From positions 1 through 58,468 of the forward strand of contig JAJOKP010000006.1 in NCBI GenBank assembly GCA_021129775.1: 58,468 bases of DNA, read 5' to 3'. How positions within the stretch are numbered: the stretch's first letter is position 1; the number at the start of each line of letters is the position of its first letter. The DNA comes from Clostridiales bacterium (lineage in GTDB: Bacteria > Bacillota > Clostridia > Peptostreptococcales > NVVX01). The notes below the pieces were generated by a model that had not been told where the DNA came from, did not search any database, and worked only from the letters and a program-made list of their open reading frames with translations. Shown here piece after piece: positions 18,140 to 27,049 of the stretch. The translations under genes were made by a program, and so were the position numbers.

Positions 18140-19104
18140 TCTTTTTCAAAAATATCGCATTTGTCAAAAATGTATACAATTAAAAATTGTGCCGGGCCAT
18201 AATAATATCTTTTTCTTTCAGTATGCATTATAATTTCATCAATCAAAACTTCATACAAATCTTCACCTGAATATTCACGAGATAATTTTTCGTACTTTTT
18301 TATAACTAAATCTATAACCCTCTCAAAGGGTTTTGCACAAAGAATTTCTTGATTTATACTATTTACCGCTCTTTCTACAATATCCAATCTTGAAATAATC
18401 TCCTCTATTTCTTCTCTTTTCTCATTTAATTCATTAATATCAATTTTTTTAACACTCGATACTCTACTATATGTATTTGCTTTAGTCTTTAACATATATT
18501 GTTCGTTAATATTTCCCGATATTTCAAGTATTAGTTTTATAATGAAAGATTCCGTTATAGCATTAAAGTCAATGAGGTTTTTAACCTTAAGTACTGAAGA
18601 CACGCGTTTTAATAATTCAATGTCATCGAGTTCACACAACAAGTCTCTAAAGTATTCACTATTCTTAACTTTATACTCAAATTCAATTGCAAATTTTTTT
18701 TTAAGCTCGCCCACTTTAGTTTCAAAAAATCTTTCACTATCATGTGGCAAATTATTGTCAAAAGTATTTACAATAAAAACAAACTCTTTTATTTCCCCGT
18801 TCCACTTACCTTCTTTGTAGACAAGTCTAATTAAATCTTCTAGATCTGTTGCGAATTTGTTTTGAATTTCCTTTCTAAGTGATTCTTTAAGTCTAGTTGG
18901 CGCAAAAACTTGATAAAACAAGGCATCCTCTACAACCCATCCATCGTTCTTTTGATCGCCACCATAATAGTCGGGCATCTCATATGATTTTTTCTTATAC
19001 TCAAAATATACTTTGAGTATTTCTTTCGATGCCAGCTGGTAGTTAATACCTGTTTTGCTACCAAGCGATAGCATAATGGTCTCAATATAGTCATATCTAT
19101 CCAC
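18136..19104 (-). CDS. Predicted ABC-three-component CTD-like protein
   Basis: The first gene of the four-gene cassette, about 322 residues. It resembles the large C-terminal-domain proteins paired with middle components: a DALFYQVFAPTRLKESLRKEI stretch near residue 80, then an alpha-helical region with EFVFIVNTFDN, and a charged C-terminal half. The track start is the ATG at 19131, but a GTG at 19104 sits seven bases after AGAGGGGG and is the better start. I see no catalytic motif and no membrane segment. It is likely a sensor or adaptor, on the analogy of other three-component systems. Family assignment is tentative. Confidence 0.5.
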   Translation of the reverse strand: MDRYDYIETIMLSLGSKTGINYQLASKEILKVYFEYKKKSYEMPDYYGGDQKNDGWVVEDALFYQVFAPTRLKESLRKEIQNKFATDLEDLIRLVYKEGKWNGEIKEFVFIVNTFDNNLPHDSERFFETKVGELKKKFAIEFEYKVKNSEYFRDLLCELDDIELLKRVSSVLKVKNLIDFNAITESFIIKLILEISGNINEQYMLKTKANTYSRVSSVKKIDINELNEKREEIEEIISRLDIVERAVNSINQEILCAKPFERVIDLVIKKYEKLSREYSGEDLYEVLIDEIIMHTERKRYYYGPAQFLIVYIFDKCDIFEKE

Positions 19105-19243
19105 TTCTAAACCCCCTCTGTATCCTCTCATGTAATTTATTATAACACTAGTTCGTAATTTTACCTAACGCAGCACAAATGAAAAATGCATGCAAAAAAT
19201 CAACTGTAATTTTTTTGAAATGTCAAAGTTGTTAAAAGTATAC

Positions 19244-19548
19244 TCTATCATTGATGAAAAAAGGAAGATTGTATTTCAGGCTTTTCCTTTTCAAATACTA
19301 CAGGTGCTGTTGAAAGTTTAATTGTTAAACTAAATACTGCACTACTTCTGTTAATGATGTTGAGGTTAGCATGGAAGTTTCTAGTCACTATTAGTTTACC
19401 AATTTACTCTTTTCTTGTAAAACAAGGCTTCATTATTCATGTTTGAAACCCAATCCAAACTGGTGGCTACTGCAAAGAACTTGAACTTGGAAATCATAAA
19501 ACAGATATCTTTGGTTCTGCCTTAATTGCAGATTTTGCTCGTATGTAA
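19244..19548 (+). pseudogene. Decayed IS110-family transposase, N-terminal part
   Basis: Across frames the segment still reads SIIDEKRKIVFQ, then FSFSNTTGAVESLIVKL, then FLVKQGFIIHV and finally NHKTDIFGSALIADFARM before a stop. This is the order expected in the N-terminal DEDD part of IS110-type transposases (KTD and IAD motifs). There are internal stops and at least two frameshifts, so it is a relic. It lies between the defense cassette and the parB-like gene. Confidence 0.6.
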
Positions 19549-19861
19549 GCTTTCTAGAAACTTCTTCAGCCGTTGAAAATGCCCTCACCTTCAAAGCTAA
19601 CTCTTTACATATATCTTCAAATTTACCCGATATATATTTAAGAAATACCTGCCCTATTACAACCTGCTATGCTAACTTGTGTACATAATCTCTCTTGATT
19701 TATCCGCTACTATTGTTGTTATTCAAAATCTAGATTGTTACCCTTTACCATAAGTATCCCCTTGCAACCTAGTAAATTAATAGCTATCTTTTAAACTTAT
19801 TCTGTATTTTTGCTCTTTCTCCTTCTATTTTTTTAGCAAATACATATTTATTTCTGTTTGT
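19549..19861. other. Unassigned gap after the IS110 relic
   Basis: There is no supported gene. A minus-strand stretch around 19500-19640 stays open for about 45 codons (with FEDICKELALKVRAFSTAEEVSRK cut into short pieces), but it has no start or ribosome site and I do not recognise it. The rest is AT-rich debris leading to the parB-like stop. Confidence 0.3.
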
Positions 19862-20878
19862 CTACTCAAGCACTTCCTCCTCCTCGACTCCTAAATCCTT
19901 CTCTTTTGCAAAGTACATCTCAAGGGCTTTTTCTATAACATTCTCAATGGTTTTTGTGCTTTCTTTTGCCTTAAAATATTTCGATATTATTTCTCTTTTC
20001 ACTTTAACTTCTGCTGGTTTTCTAGGTTTTTTCGCCCACTCTCCAGAAATGATTGAGACTGCTTTTTCCCATCTTAGCTTTCTGTTTTTAGCTGATACTC
20101 TTAATGCAGACGCTTTTTTCATATCAACTTTAAATGTGTTTTCTGATATTATTGCTTCTACTATTTCTTGATTTTCTTCTGAGAGGTATGATAAATCTAC
20201 TCCTGCTCTCATTGCAATTTTCCCTTCGTCTATAAGTTCTTTTAACGGGGTATTGAGTTTGCTAATTCTTAAGTATCTCGCAACTGATCGTGATGATAAG
20301 TCATATTTTTTACCAACTTCGCTTTTAGAATCTAACTTCGTGCCCACTGGGCACGAAGTTTCAATATCAGCTAAATTGGGAGCTTTAGAGAGCTTTTCTA
20401 TCTCTTTTAAAAGGTCAGTTCTTACACCTTGCTTTTTTATTGCATTATGTCTTGTAGAAATAACTGTTGCTCTTTCTGAGTGAAGTAAGTCTGTGAATGA
20501 GCGTTGCATCATGTTTGTTTCTGTTACAATTAATATCGCTTCTTCTTCTGTTAGTCCTTCTTTAATGATAGCGAGAATATCTTTTAGCCCTGCTTCTTTT
20601 GCGGCATTTACTCTGTTATGTCCGCTTAAAATTTCGTGTCTAAGCCCTTTTTTTCTAACTACTATTGGGACAATAACTCCTAGATTTTTAATACTTTCTA
20701 CCATGTCGTTTAGTCTGTCTCCTACGTATAACTTGAAGGGATGGTCTTTAAATGGCACTAGTTCATCTAGTTTTAGTTTTACACTTCCGTTATCTTTTTC
20801 TATCACTTCATTTGGGTCATAGTCTTCTCCAAATATTGATGCGAATGTTGCTGTTTTCTTTTCTCTATTTACTTTCAC
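19862..20878 (-). CDS. Orphan ParB-like protein
   Basis: A 338-residue ParB/Spo0J-family protein. The ParB N-terminal domain (about 35-130) has VGDRLNDMVESIKNLGVIVPIVVR and the signature LSGHNRVNAAKEAG with TETNMMQRSF. A helix-turn-helix region follows (GKKYDLSSRSVARYLRISKL), then a charged C-terminal region. No ParA is encoded beside it, so it is probably a leftover from, or a part of, a plasmid- or ICE-like element rather than the chromosomal Spo0J. The start seems to be GTG behind GAGGAG. An in-frame palindrome codes for the SCPVGTK stretch. It faces the same way as the defense genes. Confidence 0.85.
   Translation of the reverse strand: MKVNREKKTATFASIFGEDYDPNEVIEKDNGSVKLKLDELVPFKDHPFKLYVGDRLNDMVESIKNLGVIVPIVVRKKGLRHEILSGHNRVNAAKEAGLKDILAIIKEGLTEEEAILIVTETNMMQRSFTDLLHSERATVISTRHNAIKKQGVRTDLLKEIEKLSKAPNLADIETSCPVGTKLDSKSEVGKKYDLSSRSVARYLRISKLNTPLKELIDEGKIAMRAGVDLSYLSEENQEIVEAIISENTFKVDMKKASALRVSAKNRKLRWEKAVSIISGEWAKKPRKPAEVKVKREIISKYFKAKESTKTIENVIEKALEMYFAKEKDLGVEEEEVLE
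20334..20360. repeat. Perfect palindrome inside the parB-like gene
   Basis: Two 13-base arms (AACTTCGTGCCCA and its complement) surround a single C. The palindrome is much more GC-rich than its surroundings, lies in frame within the coding region and encodes residues around CPVGTKL between the ParB domain and the helix-turn-helix. It looks like a small inserted element. Confidence 0.7.
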
Positions 20879-20934
20879 TCTAATCAGCTCCTCTTCAAAT
20901 TTTTCTTAACTATTGCCGTTTCATAAAAAAGCTC

Positions 20935-20972
20935 ACAAAAAAGCTGAATTCCATTACTGCAAATTCAGCGCT
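20935..20972 (-). terminator. Terminator after rlmD (minus strand)
   Basis: On the minus strand the sequence CTGAATT, an eleven-base loop and AATTCAG run into CTTTTTTG. It lies between the rlmD-like stop and the parB start and would stop rlmD transcripts before parB. Confidence 0.6.
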
Positions 20973-21022
20973 TTGTTTAGCTATCTATTTATTCAGTTCT
21001 TACGTAAATCTAACTGATAATC

Positions 21023-21036
21023 ACGTGTTCACACGT
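21023..21036. promoter_or_regulatory. Palindrome upstream of the parB-like gene, possible ParB site
   Basis: ACGTGT and ACACGT flank two bases (ACGTGTTCACACGT). It lies about 145 bases upstream of the parB-like start. ParB proteins bind such short palindromes, and the core is reminiscent of parS in its CACGTG-like half. No second copy was seen in the window, so the role is a guess. Confidence 0.3.
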
Positions 21037-21152
21037 ACCATGTCAAATTGCAATTTCCACTTCTATGCCATTTCTTAGGTGTTTTTCAACGTAATTTTCA
21101 CTGTTTTTAGTGAATGTATAGAAGTCGCAAAACACCTTGAAAGCTAGTAATA

Positions 21153-22540
21153 TCAACGGTTTTTGCGACGTAGTTTTATTAGCGTTTCTACATGTGACGT
21201 ATGAGGAAATAAATCGACTGGCTGCACTTCTATTGCTTTATAGCTCTTCTCGTTTAAATATGCTAAATCTCTTGCGAGTGTTGCAGGGTTACATGATACG
21301 TACACTATTTTTTCAGGATTCATATTAACTATAATGTCTAATAATTTTTGGTCGCAGCCGCGTCTTGGTGGATCAACTATAACTACGTCAGCTGTAATCC
21401 CTTTTCTATAAAGATTTTCTACAGTTTTCCCTGCCTCTCCTACATAAAATTCTGCATTCGCTATTTGATTTAGCGTAGCATTTTCTTTTGCATCGTGAAC
21501 AGCTTTTTCTACTATTTCAACTCCGTAAACTTTTTTGGCTTTTCTAGCTAAAAATAGTGAAATACTACCCGTTCCGCAATACAGATCAAAAACGTTTTCT
21601 AATCCTTTCAAATCTGCAAATTCTAGCACTTTCTCATAAAGCACTTTTGTTTGAATTGTATTAATTTGAAAAAATGATTGCGCAGAGATATTAAATTTCA
21701 AATCGCCAATCTGTTCTTCAATCTTCTCGGAGCCAAAAATCACTTTAGTTTTTTCTCCAAAAATTATATTTGTCACTTTATTGTTTACATTATGTACTAC
21801 ACTTTTTAACCCTAGAACGTTTTTTCTCAAAATTTCAACTAGTTTATTTTCAAAAGGCAATTCTTTGGTTTTCGTTACTAATATAACCATAACATCTCCT
21901 GTATTAAATCCCACTCCTGTTATTATGTTTCTTAGAACACCTTTTTTTGTTGTTTCATTATAAATGTTTACATTATAGCATTCTACATATTCTTTAATGC
22001 TCTTTACAATGCTCTCATTTATTGGATGTTGAATATAGCAATAATCTAAATCCACAATATTATGTGTGCCTTTTCGAAAAAACCCATTTCAATTTTCCCA
22101 TTATTCAGTCCTATCGGAAATTGTGCTTTGTTGCGATATCTATATGGGTTGTCCATCCCTATAGTATCGTTCACTATAATATCAATTTTCCCTATGCGTT
22201 TTAGAGTCTCTTGAACTTTTTTTCTTTTTTGTTTCAATTGCTCTGTGTAATCAATGTGCATTATTTGACATCCTCCGCATTGATTGGCTATGTTGCATGC
22301 TAGTACTACTCTGTGAGGCGATGATTTAACTATCTCAATCATTTTTCCTACTGCATAGTTCTTTTTAATTGCTATAATTCTTACTCTTAACCTATCTTGA
22401 GGAATTCCACCATTAACAAATATCGTTAAGCCTTCAATTCTGCCTATCCCTTCACCACTACTACCAATTTCATTAATTCCAATATTGTATATCTTGCCTT
22501 TTTCAATCACTTTTTTGCCCTCGCTTTTCACTTCACTCAT
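21153..22540 (-). pseudogene. rlmD: RlmD/RumA-type rRNA uracil methyltransferase, frameshifted
   Basis: Together the two minus-strand frames give one full SAM-dependent 23S rRNA (uracil-5)-methyltransferase. The 5' frame (22046-22540) has the TRAM domain and the iron-sulfur cysteines CNIANQCGGCQIMH. The 3' frame (21153-about 22080) has DLYCGTGSISLF, VDPPRRGC and YVSCNPATLARD. The break is in a run of six A (plus strand 22077-22082): one more base would join MGFF to RKGTHNIVDLDYC without loss. It may be a real mutation, a programmed or slippage event, or a sequence error. All catalytic motifs remain. It stands alone; no operon partner is visible. Confidence 0.85.
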
Positions 22541-22639
22541 AATCGTATGTAATATATGGAATTTTGTCGAAATGTGCCATTCTAATCACCGTTTTCTTGC
22601 TTATTTTTTCTTTTGTCCGATTTTGTCTGAAATTTGTTG

Positions 22640-22668
22640 TTTACCTTTAACCTTCTATACTCTATAAT
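22640..22668 (+). promoter_or_regulatory. Probable promoter of the GerMN gene
   Basis: TTTACC and a perfect TATAAT are 17 bases apart, about 42 bases before the ATG. The -35 box is a partial match. Confidence 0.5.
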
Positions 22669-22709
22669 ATATGTATATTACAATTAAAGTAAGGATTGGA
22701 GTTGATTGA

Positions 22710-24038
22710 ATGCTAAGAACTATTAAAAATATTATTTTGCTTATTATTATTTGTATTACAGCGACTGGCATGCCTATTTTTGCAAATATTATATTTGCTC
22801 CTGAATGTAAAGAGGCTATGCTTCCTGTAGAAATTGCAATGCATGTTTCTATTGATGAGATTGAGAGTACACAATATCAAATTTCAATAAAAGTATTTGA
22901 CAAAAATTCCATGCTTGAACTACTAGCACTACCAGATAACCCTGTAATTCTAGAAATATATCGCAATGAACAATTTGTTTCTAATATCGATTTAAAAGAC
23001 GTTTTCAAAATGCAAAACAGTACTCAGCTCCAAGAAAAAAGCATTATCACCGAATTCGTCACAATTATTGACCAAGAGAAAACTAATCTTCCCGATGGTA
23101 TGTACCAACTAAAAGTTATCCCTAATATAAAGGACATAGATTCTTCTCTTGATACACAGACTTTTTCTCTATCGTTTGATTCAGATTTTAAATATATCCC
23201 ATCTTTAGAGTCAATCTCAAGAAATAATATGGGACTAATATTATATTTTCCTGATTCTGAATTTATTAATCTAATACCAATTACCCGCGTTATCCCTTTT
23301 ACTCCAACACCATTAAGAGCAACATTGAACAACTTGTTAGCTGGAGTTGACAAATCAGTCGGTCTACCAACAGGTTCTTTTATTCCAGAAAAAATTGGTT
23401 TAGGGCTAGTAAACAGAACAGCACAATTATTTTTACCTGCAGATATTGGTAGATTTGAAACTAATTCTACAGATGCTAGAATCGCTTTATATAGTTTAGT
23501 TAATTCTCTAAACACCATACACGCCGTTAATCGAGTTCAATTCTATTTTAATAATCGAATAGTTGAATCCGGATTTCATGGGCATGCTATGAGTAAGCCC
23601 TATTATCATACTGCCTCAAGTCTTTATGTAGGAACGCGAACTAAGACTAACAGAATCTTACTTACTCCAGTACCAATCTTTGGCGAAATAACTTCAATTG
23701 AAACTGTCTTTAGTCAATTGAAATTTAATTACAATAAAGAGCAATTCAATTTCAACATTATCCCTACGGTACCTGCTGAAGTTGTACTGAAAAATTATAC
23801 TATTGATGATGGAATCTTGAAATTAGACTTGTCCCCTGCTTTTTTAACAGTTTTCGAGGATAATGAAGCGCAGCAAAATCTAATGATTGAATCTATTTTA
23901 TACACTTTTGCTTCTCTTCCAGATATAGCACAAATTCAGTTTGATATAAAAGATACAAAATCTAACACCCTTGGAAGATACCCCATCGGTGAACCTATAA
24001 AACCTTCAAGATATATTAATCCAGAAACACAAAACTAG
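22710..24038 (+). CDS. Secreted protein with two GerMN domains
   Basis: A 442-residue protein with an N-terminal signal or anchor segment (LLIIICITATGMPIF, residues about 10-25). One GerMN domain is clear at about 190-300, with TPLRATLNNLLAGV and ALYSLVNSLNTIHAV. A second, more divergent one is at about 315-425. GerMN domains occur in GerM and related proteins of sporulating Firmicutes, where they help build spore or envelope structures. The region between the signal and the first GerMN domain has no match I recognise. It is a single gene with its own promoter and ends in a strong hairpin terminator. Confidence 0.75.
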   Translation: MLRTIKNIILLIIICITATGMPIFANIIFAPECKEAMLPVEIAMHVSIDEIESTQYQISIKVFDKNSMLELLALPDNPVILEIYRNEQFVSNIDLKDVFKMQNSTQLQEKSIITEFVTIIDQEKTNLPDGMYQLKVIPNIKDIDSSLDTQTFSLSFDSDFKYIPSLESISRNNMGLILYFPDSEFINLIPITRVIPFTPTPLRATLNNLLAGVDKSVGLPTGSFIPEKIGLGLVNRTAQLFLPADIGRFETNSTDARIALYSLVNSLNTIHAVNRVQFYFNNRIVESGFHGHAMSKPYYHTASSLYVGTRTKTNRILLTPVPIFGEITSIETVFSQLKFNYNKEQFNFNIIPTVPAEVVLKNYTIDDGILKLDLSPAFLTVFEDNEAQQNLMIESILYTFASLPDIAQIQFDIKDTKSNTLGRYPIGEPIKPSRYINPETQN

Positions 24039-24063
24039 AGCTTTCGCTCTAGTTTTGTGTTTC
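24024..24063. terminator. Perfect bidirectional terminator
   Basis: Eighteen-base perfect arms close a TTTC loop. The arms start inside the last codons of the GerMN gene, so the stop codon is in the stem. The facing aldo/keto reductase gene ends eight bases beyond, so it likely serves both genes. Confidence 0.85.
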
Positions 24064-24070
24064 TATTTTC

Positions 24071-25084
24071 CTATTTACCTTCTAATGCTTCTGCTACGAC
24101 TTCTAACATCTCTATTATTGGCAAGTCGTATGGACAGCGCTGTTCGCATACCCCACATTTTATACATTCTGAGGCTTTATGCGGGAGAGCCGAGTATCTA
24201 TCATTCGCCCAATCTTTTAAATCATATCTAGTGTAATACGCTTCAAAGAGTAAATTAGTTGGTATATCAATTTCTTGAGGACAAGGTAGACAGTATCCGC
24301 ATCTTCTACAAAATTTTTGTCCTAATAATTCTGCTATTTCTTCGAGCTTCTCTCTTTCATCTTGTCTCAGTGGAATAGTATACTTTCCAACGCCAGCATT
24401 TTCATAAACTTGCTCCATTTTATCCATACCAGGTATTATCACTGATATGTGAGGATTCTCTAAGATGAATTTAAGTGCTAAGTCCCCTTCGTTCAACGCC
24501 CCACCTGCCAAAGGTTTCATAACTATAACACCCACATTTTTTTCATATGCTCTCTTAAAAAGTTCTTCTGCCTGCCGCTCAATCACGTTGTATGGAAACT
24601 GCACTGTCGCAAACTTACCTGAATCTATTGCTAATTCTAAAATATCTAGACTATGAGTGGTTAAACCTATTTCCTTTATTTTCCCTTCTTTTTTAGCTTC
24701 TTCTAATGCTCTATATGCCTCATCTTTGGACATTATTTTATCATACTGCTCTTTAGTCTTTACTAGATGTGTTTGATACAAGTCTATTGTGTCAATATTA
24801 AGTGTTTTTAAACTTATTTCAATTTCACGCTTCATAGATTCATATTTTTTAGCCATTGTTTTTGTCGCTATAAATAAATTATATCTATATCCTTGAATTG
24901 CTTTCCCTATTAACTCTTCGCTATTTTCATATGCTCTTGCTGTATCAATAAAATCTATTCCTTCTTCAATTGCAAGACGGATTAAATCTATTGCATCTCT
25001 TTCATTTAGCCTCTGAATTGGAATTCCGCCAAAACCCACTACTCCGACTTGCCAATTAGTCACACCCAATTTTCTTTTGTTCAT
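24071..25084 (-). CDS. Aldo/keto reductase with C-terminal 4Fe-4S ferredoxin part
   Basis: A NAD(P)H-linked aldo/keto reductase joined to a ferredoxin-like tail, a common clostridial form. The barrel shows FIDTARAYENSEELIGKAI, the lysine region IATKTMAKKYESM and the histidine in YQTHLVK, with cofactor-binding segments to about residue 250. The tail has RRCGYCLPCP and the 4Fe-4S motif CIKCGVCEQRCPYDLP. The better start is the ATG at 25084, because AGAGGTTGG lies ahead of it; the track's ATG at 25102 lacks a site. The substrate is unknown. No operon partner is seen. Confidence 0.88.
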   Translation of the reverse strand: MNKRKLGVTNWQVGVVGFGGIPIQRLNERDAIDLIRLAIEEGIDFIDTARAYENSEELIGKAIQGYRYNLFIATKTMAKKYESMKREIEISLKTLNIDTIDLYQTHLVKTKEQYDKIMSKDEAYRALEEAKKEGKIKEIGLTTHSLDILELAIDSGKFATVQFPYNVIERQAEELFKRAYEKNVGVIVMKPLAGGALNEGDLALKFILENPHISVIIPGMDKMEQVYENAGVGKYTIPLRQDEREKLEEIAELLGQKFCRRCGYCLPCPQEIDIPTNLLFEAYYTRYDLKDWANDRYSALPHKASECIKCGVCEQRCPYDLPIIEMLEVVAEALEGK

Positions 25085-25130
25085 AAAACACCAACCTCTC
25101 ATTATTTTTCATAATCATCGTTTTATCAAT

Positions 25131-25310
25131 CCTTTGTGTTTCAGAGTTAAGACTCCCACTTCAGGTGAACAAAGAAAGTGATTCACACGAAATCATAGAT
25201 CTCGGTTCTCTACTTTTTTAAGTGGGAACTATCAATCAGGTGGGGTAGAATCCCCATCTGATTCCCCGATGTTCAGCGTAGTTGGACGAGTTCACTCAAA
25301 TCATTATATT
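25131..25310. repeat. Structured non-coding element, possibly IS200/IS605-derived
   Basis: This stretch of about 180 bases has no gene but several nested hairpins. CTCCCACTT (about 25149) pairs with AAGTGGGA (about 25221). GTGAA/TTCAC is nested inside. AATCAGGTGGGG pairs with CCCCATCTGATT around a six-base loop, and a GATGTTCAGCGTAGTTGGAC tail follows. The series of short palindromes is like ends of IS200/IS605 elements or their guide RNAs, but no tnpA or tnpB is present. It may also be an unrelated structured RNA. Confidence 0.4.
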
Positions 25311-25344
25311 CCTAATAATTAAGTAATCGCATAGCTTTAATAGT

Positions 25345-25746
25345 TTACTTTAAATCTCTGTGATGTACTACAAAACTACCTGTTTTAATCATATGCTTCA
25401 TTTTGCTCTTTACATACAATTTTAGCAGCATTCTAGTATGTGGTATTACAAGCATAAAGCCTACGAAATCTGTAATAAGACCTGGGGTAATTAGAAAAGC
25501 TCCGCCAACTAAGACACATAATCCATCAATTAATTCTTCGGTAGGGATTCTTCCTTGGCTCATCTCCAATTTAATATCAAACAATATCCCTCTTCCTTGA
25601 CTCCTCGCTAAGTAACCGCCGACAATTCCTGTTGCTATTACAATTAATATAGTATAGTTAAAACCAATGTGTTTATTAACCTCTAGCAGCAACATTAACT
25701 CAACTATAGGCATAACAGTAAATAACAAAATTAGTTTTAATAGCAT
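25345..25746 (-). CDS. fxsA: FxsA-family membrane protein
   Basis: A small inner-membrane protein of the FxsA family, about 133 residues, with hydrophobic segments near the N-terminus (LLFTVMPIVELMLLLEV), at TILIVIATGIVGGYLARSQG and at FLITPGLITDFVGFMLV. The LARSQG and TPGLITDF motifs are typical. In E. coli the family protein affects phage F exclusion; its normal role is unclear. The start at 25746 is supported by AGGAGTG eight bases upstream. It is divergent from ung. Confidence 0.88.
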   Translation of the reverse strand: MLLKLILLFTVMPIVELMLLLEVNKHIGFNYTILIVIATGIVGGYLARSQGRGILFDIKLEMSQGRIPTEELIDGLCVLVGGAFLITPGLITDFVGFMLVIPHTRMLLKLYVKSKMKHMIKTGSFVVHHRDLK

Positions 25747-25847
25747 ATCAATCACTCCTCTTGTCCATTTTAACATATTTCGTTAAAAATTAGTATTAGT
25801 AATCATTAAATTATTCACTCTATGATATAATAGTTTGAGGTGATTTT

Positions 25848-26513
25848 TTGAAAATGTTTATAAACGATTGGAAAGAATTGTTAAGCGAAGAAATGAATAA
25901 AGGTTACTACAAAACTCTAATTGAATTTTTAAAAAACGAGTATAAAAATAATACTGTTTATCCTGATAAAAAAGATATTTTCAACGCTTTTCATCTTACC
26001 CCATATAGTAAAGTCAAAGCTGTAATCCTCGGGCAAGACCCATATCACGGAGTAAATCAGGCGCACGGTTTAAGTTTTTCCGTCAAAGAAGAGGTTAAAG
26101 CTCCTCCATCTCTAATTAATATTTTCAAAGAGTTAAAAGACGACTTAGGGTATGCTCTGCCTAATACAGCTTGTTTAGATAAATGGACCTCAGAAGGTGT
26201 TTTACTCTTAAACACTGTCTTAACTGTACGAGCACATCAAGCAAATTCTCACAAAAATAAAGGTTGGGAGATTTTCACCGACAGAGTCATAACGCTTCTC
26301 AATGAACGCAATAACCCCCTAGTTTTTATTCTATGGGGTAAAAAAGCTCGATCTAAGCAAAAGCTAATAACTAATTCAAAACACTTAATCATTAAATCTG
26401 CACACCCAAGCCCACTGTCTGCATATAAAGGTTTTTATGGAAGCAATCCTTTTTCTAAAACCAATGATTTTTTAAAGTCGGTATCATGCACCCCTATAAA
26501 TTGGAAAATTTAA
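25848..26513 (+). CDS. ung: Uracil-DNA glycosylase
   Basis: Base-excision repair enzyme that removes uracil from DNA. It has the family-1 motifs: the water-activating [37 protein letters not shown] and the C-terminal [11 protein letters not shown]. The 221-residue length is normal. The start is probably the TTG at 25848, with GAGGTG six bases ahead, although an ATG at 25854 is possible. A TATAAT box lies at about 25827. It is a single gene. Confidence 0.95.
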   Translation: MKMFINDWKELLSEEMNKGYYKTLIEFLKNEYKNNTVYPDKKDIFNAFHLTPYSKVKAVILGQDPYHGVNQAHGLSFSVKEEVKAPPSLINIFKELKDDLGYALPNTACLDKWTSEGVLLLNTVLTVRAHQANSHKNKGWEIFTDRVITLLNERNNPLVFILWGKKARSKQKLITNSKHLIIKSAHPSPLSAYKGFYGSNPFSKTNDFLKSVSCTPINWKI

Positions 26514-26684
26514 AGCAAGTAAAAAAAACAGAACTCACTTTAAGCAAGTTCAAGAAGAATGTATATGTTATATTTGGGAGGGGGATTTTCTTTATCATAC
26601 TTCCTGTTAATAATACAATATTATTAGTATTGTTGTGTTATTAACATGTTAACTCGAAGTTAAGTGCTTATTAATTATTTTTGA
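26514..26684. other. Short gap between ung and the tandem repeats
   Basis: AT-rich; a small hairpin CAATA/TATTG is near 26620. No gene or clear terminator was seen. Confidence 0.3.
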
Positions 26685-26689
26685 AGCAG

Positions 26690-27035
26690 AAGCACGAGAA
26701 CATTCAAATTGCGTCGTTACGTTACTTGCTCAATCTTCACGTACAAAATACGTACGCTTCATCAATCGCAATTAGCGCGCCTAACACTTTAAACATTCTC
26801 GTGCTTCTCAGAAATTCAAAACACGTCGTTCTTCCTGTTTGCTCAATCTTCGCGTACAAAATACGTACGCTTCATCAATCGCAATTAGCGCGCCTAACAC
26901 TTTAAACATTCTCGTGCTTCTCAGAAATTCAAAACACGTCGTTCTTCCTGTTTGCTCAATCTTCGCGTACAAAATACGTACGCTTCATCAATCGCAATTA
27001 GCGCGCAAACCTTCTAAACATCCTTGTGCTTCTGT
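26690..27035. repeat. 113-bp tandem repeat, three copies
   Basis: The segment TTGCTCAATCTTCGCGTACA recurs with a period of 113 bases (its GCTCAATC starts at 26728, 26841 and 26954). The second and third copies are almost identical and the first has several changes. Each unit holds CGTAC/GTACG-type inverted bits and CATTCTCGTGCTTC, which is the complement of GAAGCACGAGAA at the left edge. Frames through it (track ORFs of 74-97 codons) repeat the same peptide and have no ribosome site, so I do not call them genes. Confidence 0.85.
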
Positions 27036-27049
27036 TGAATCTGCACCGA

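Noticed and set aside
26690-27035. CRISPR array
   Set aside because: The repeats are adjacent 113-bp units with no unique spacers and no cas genes are in the window.
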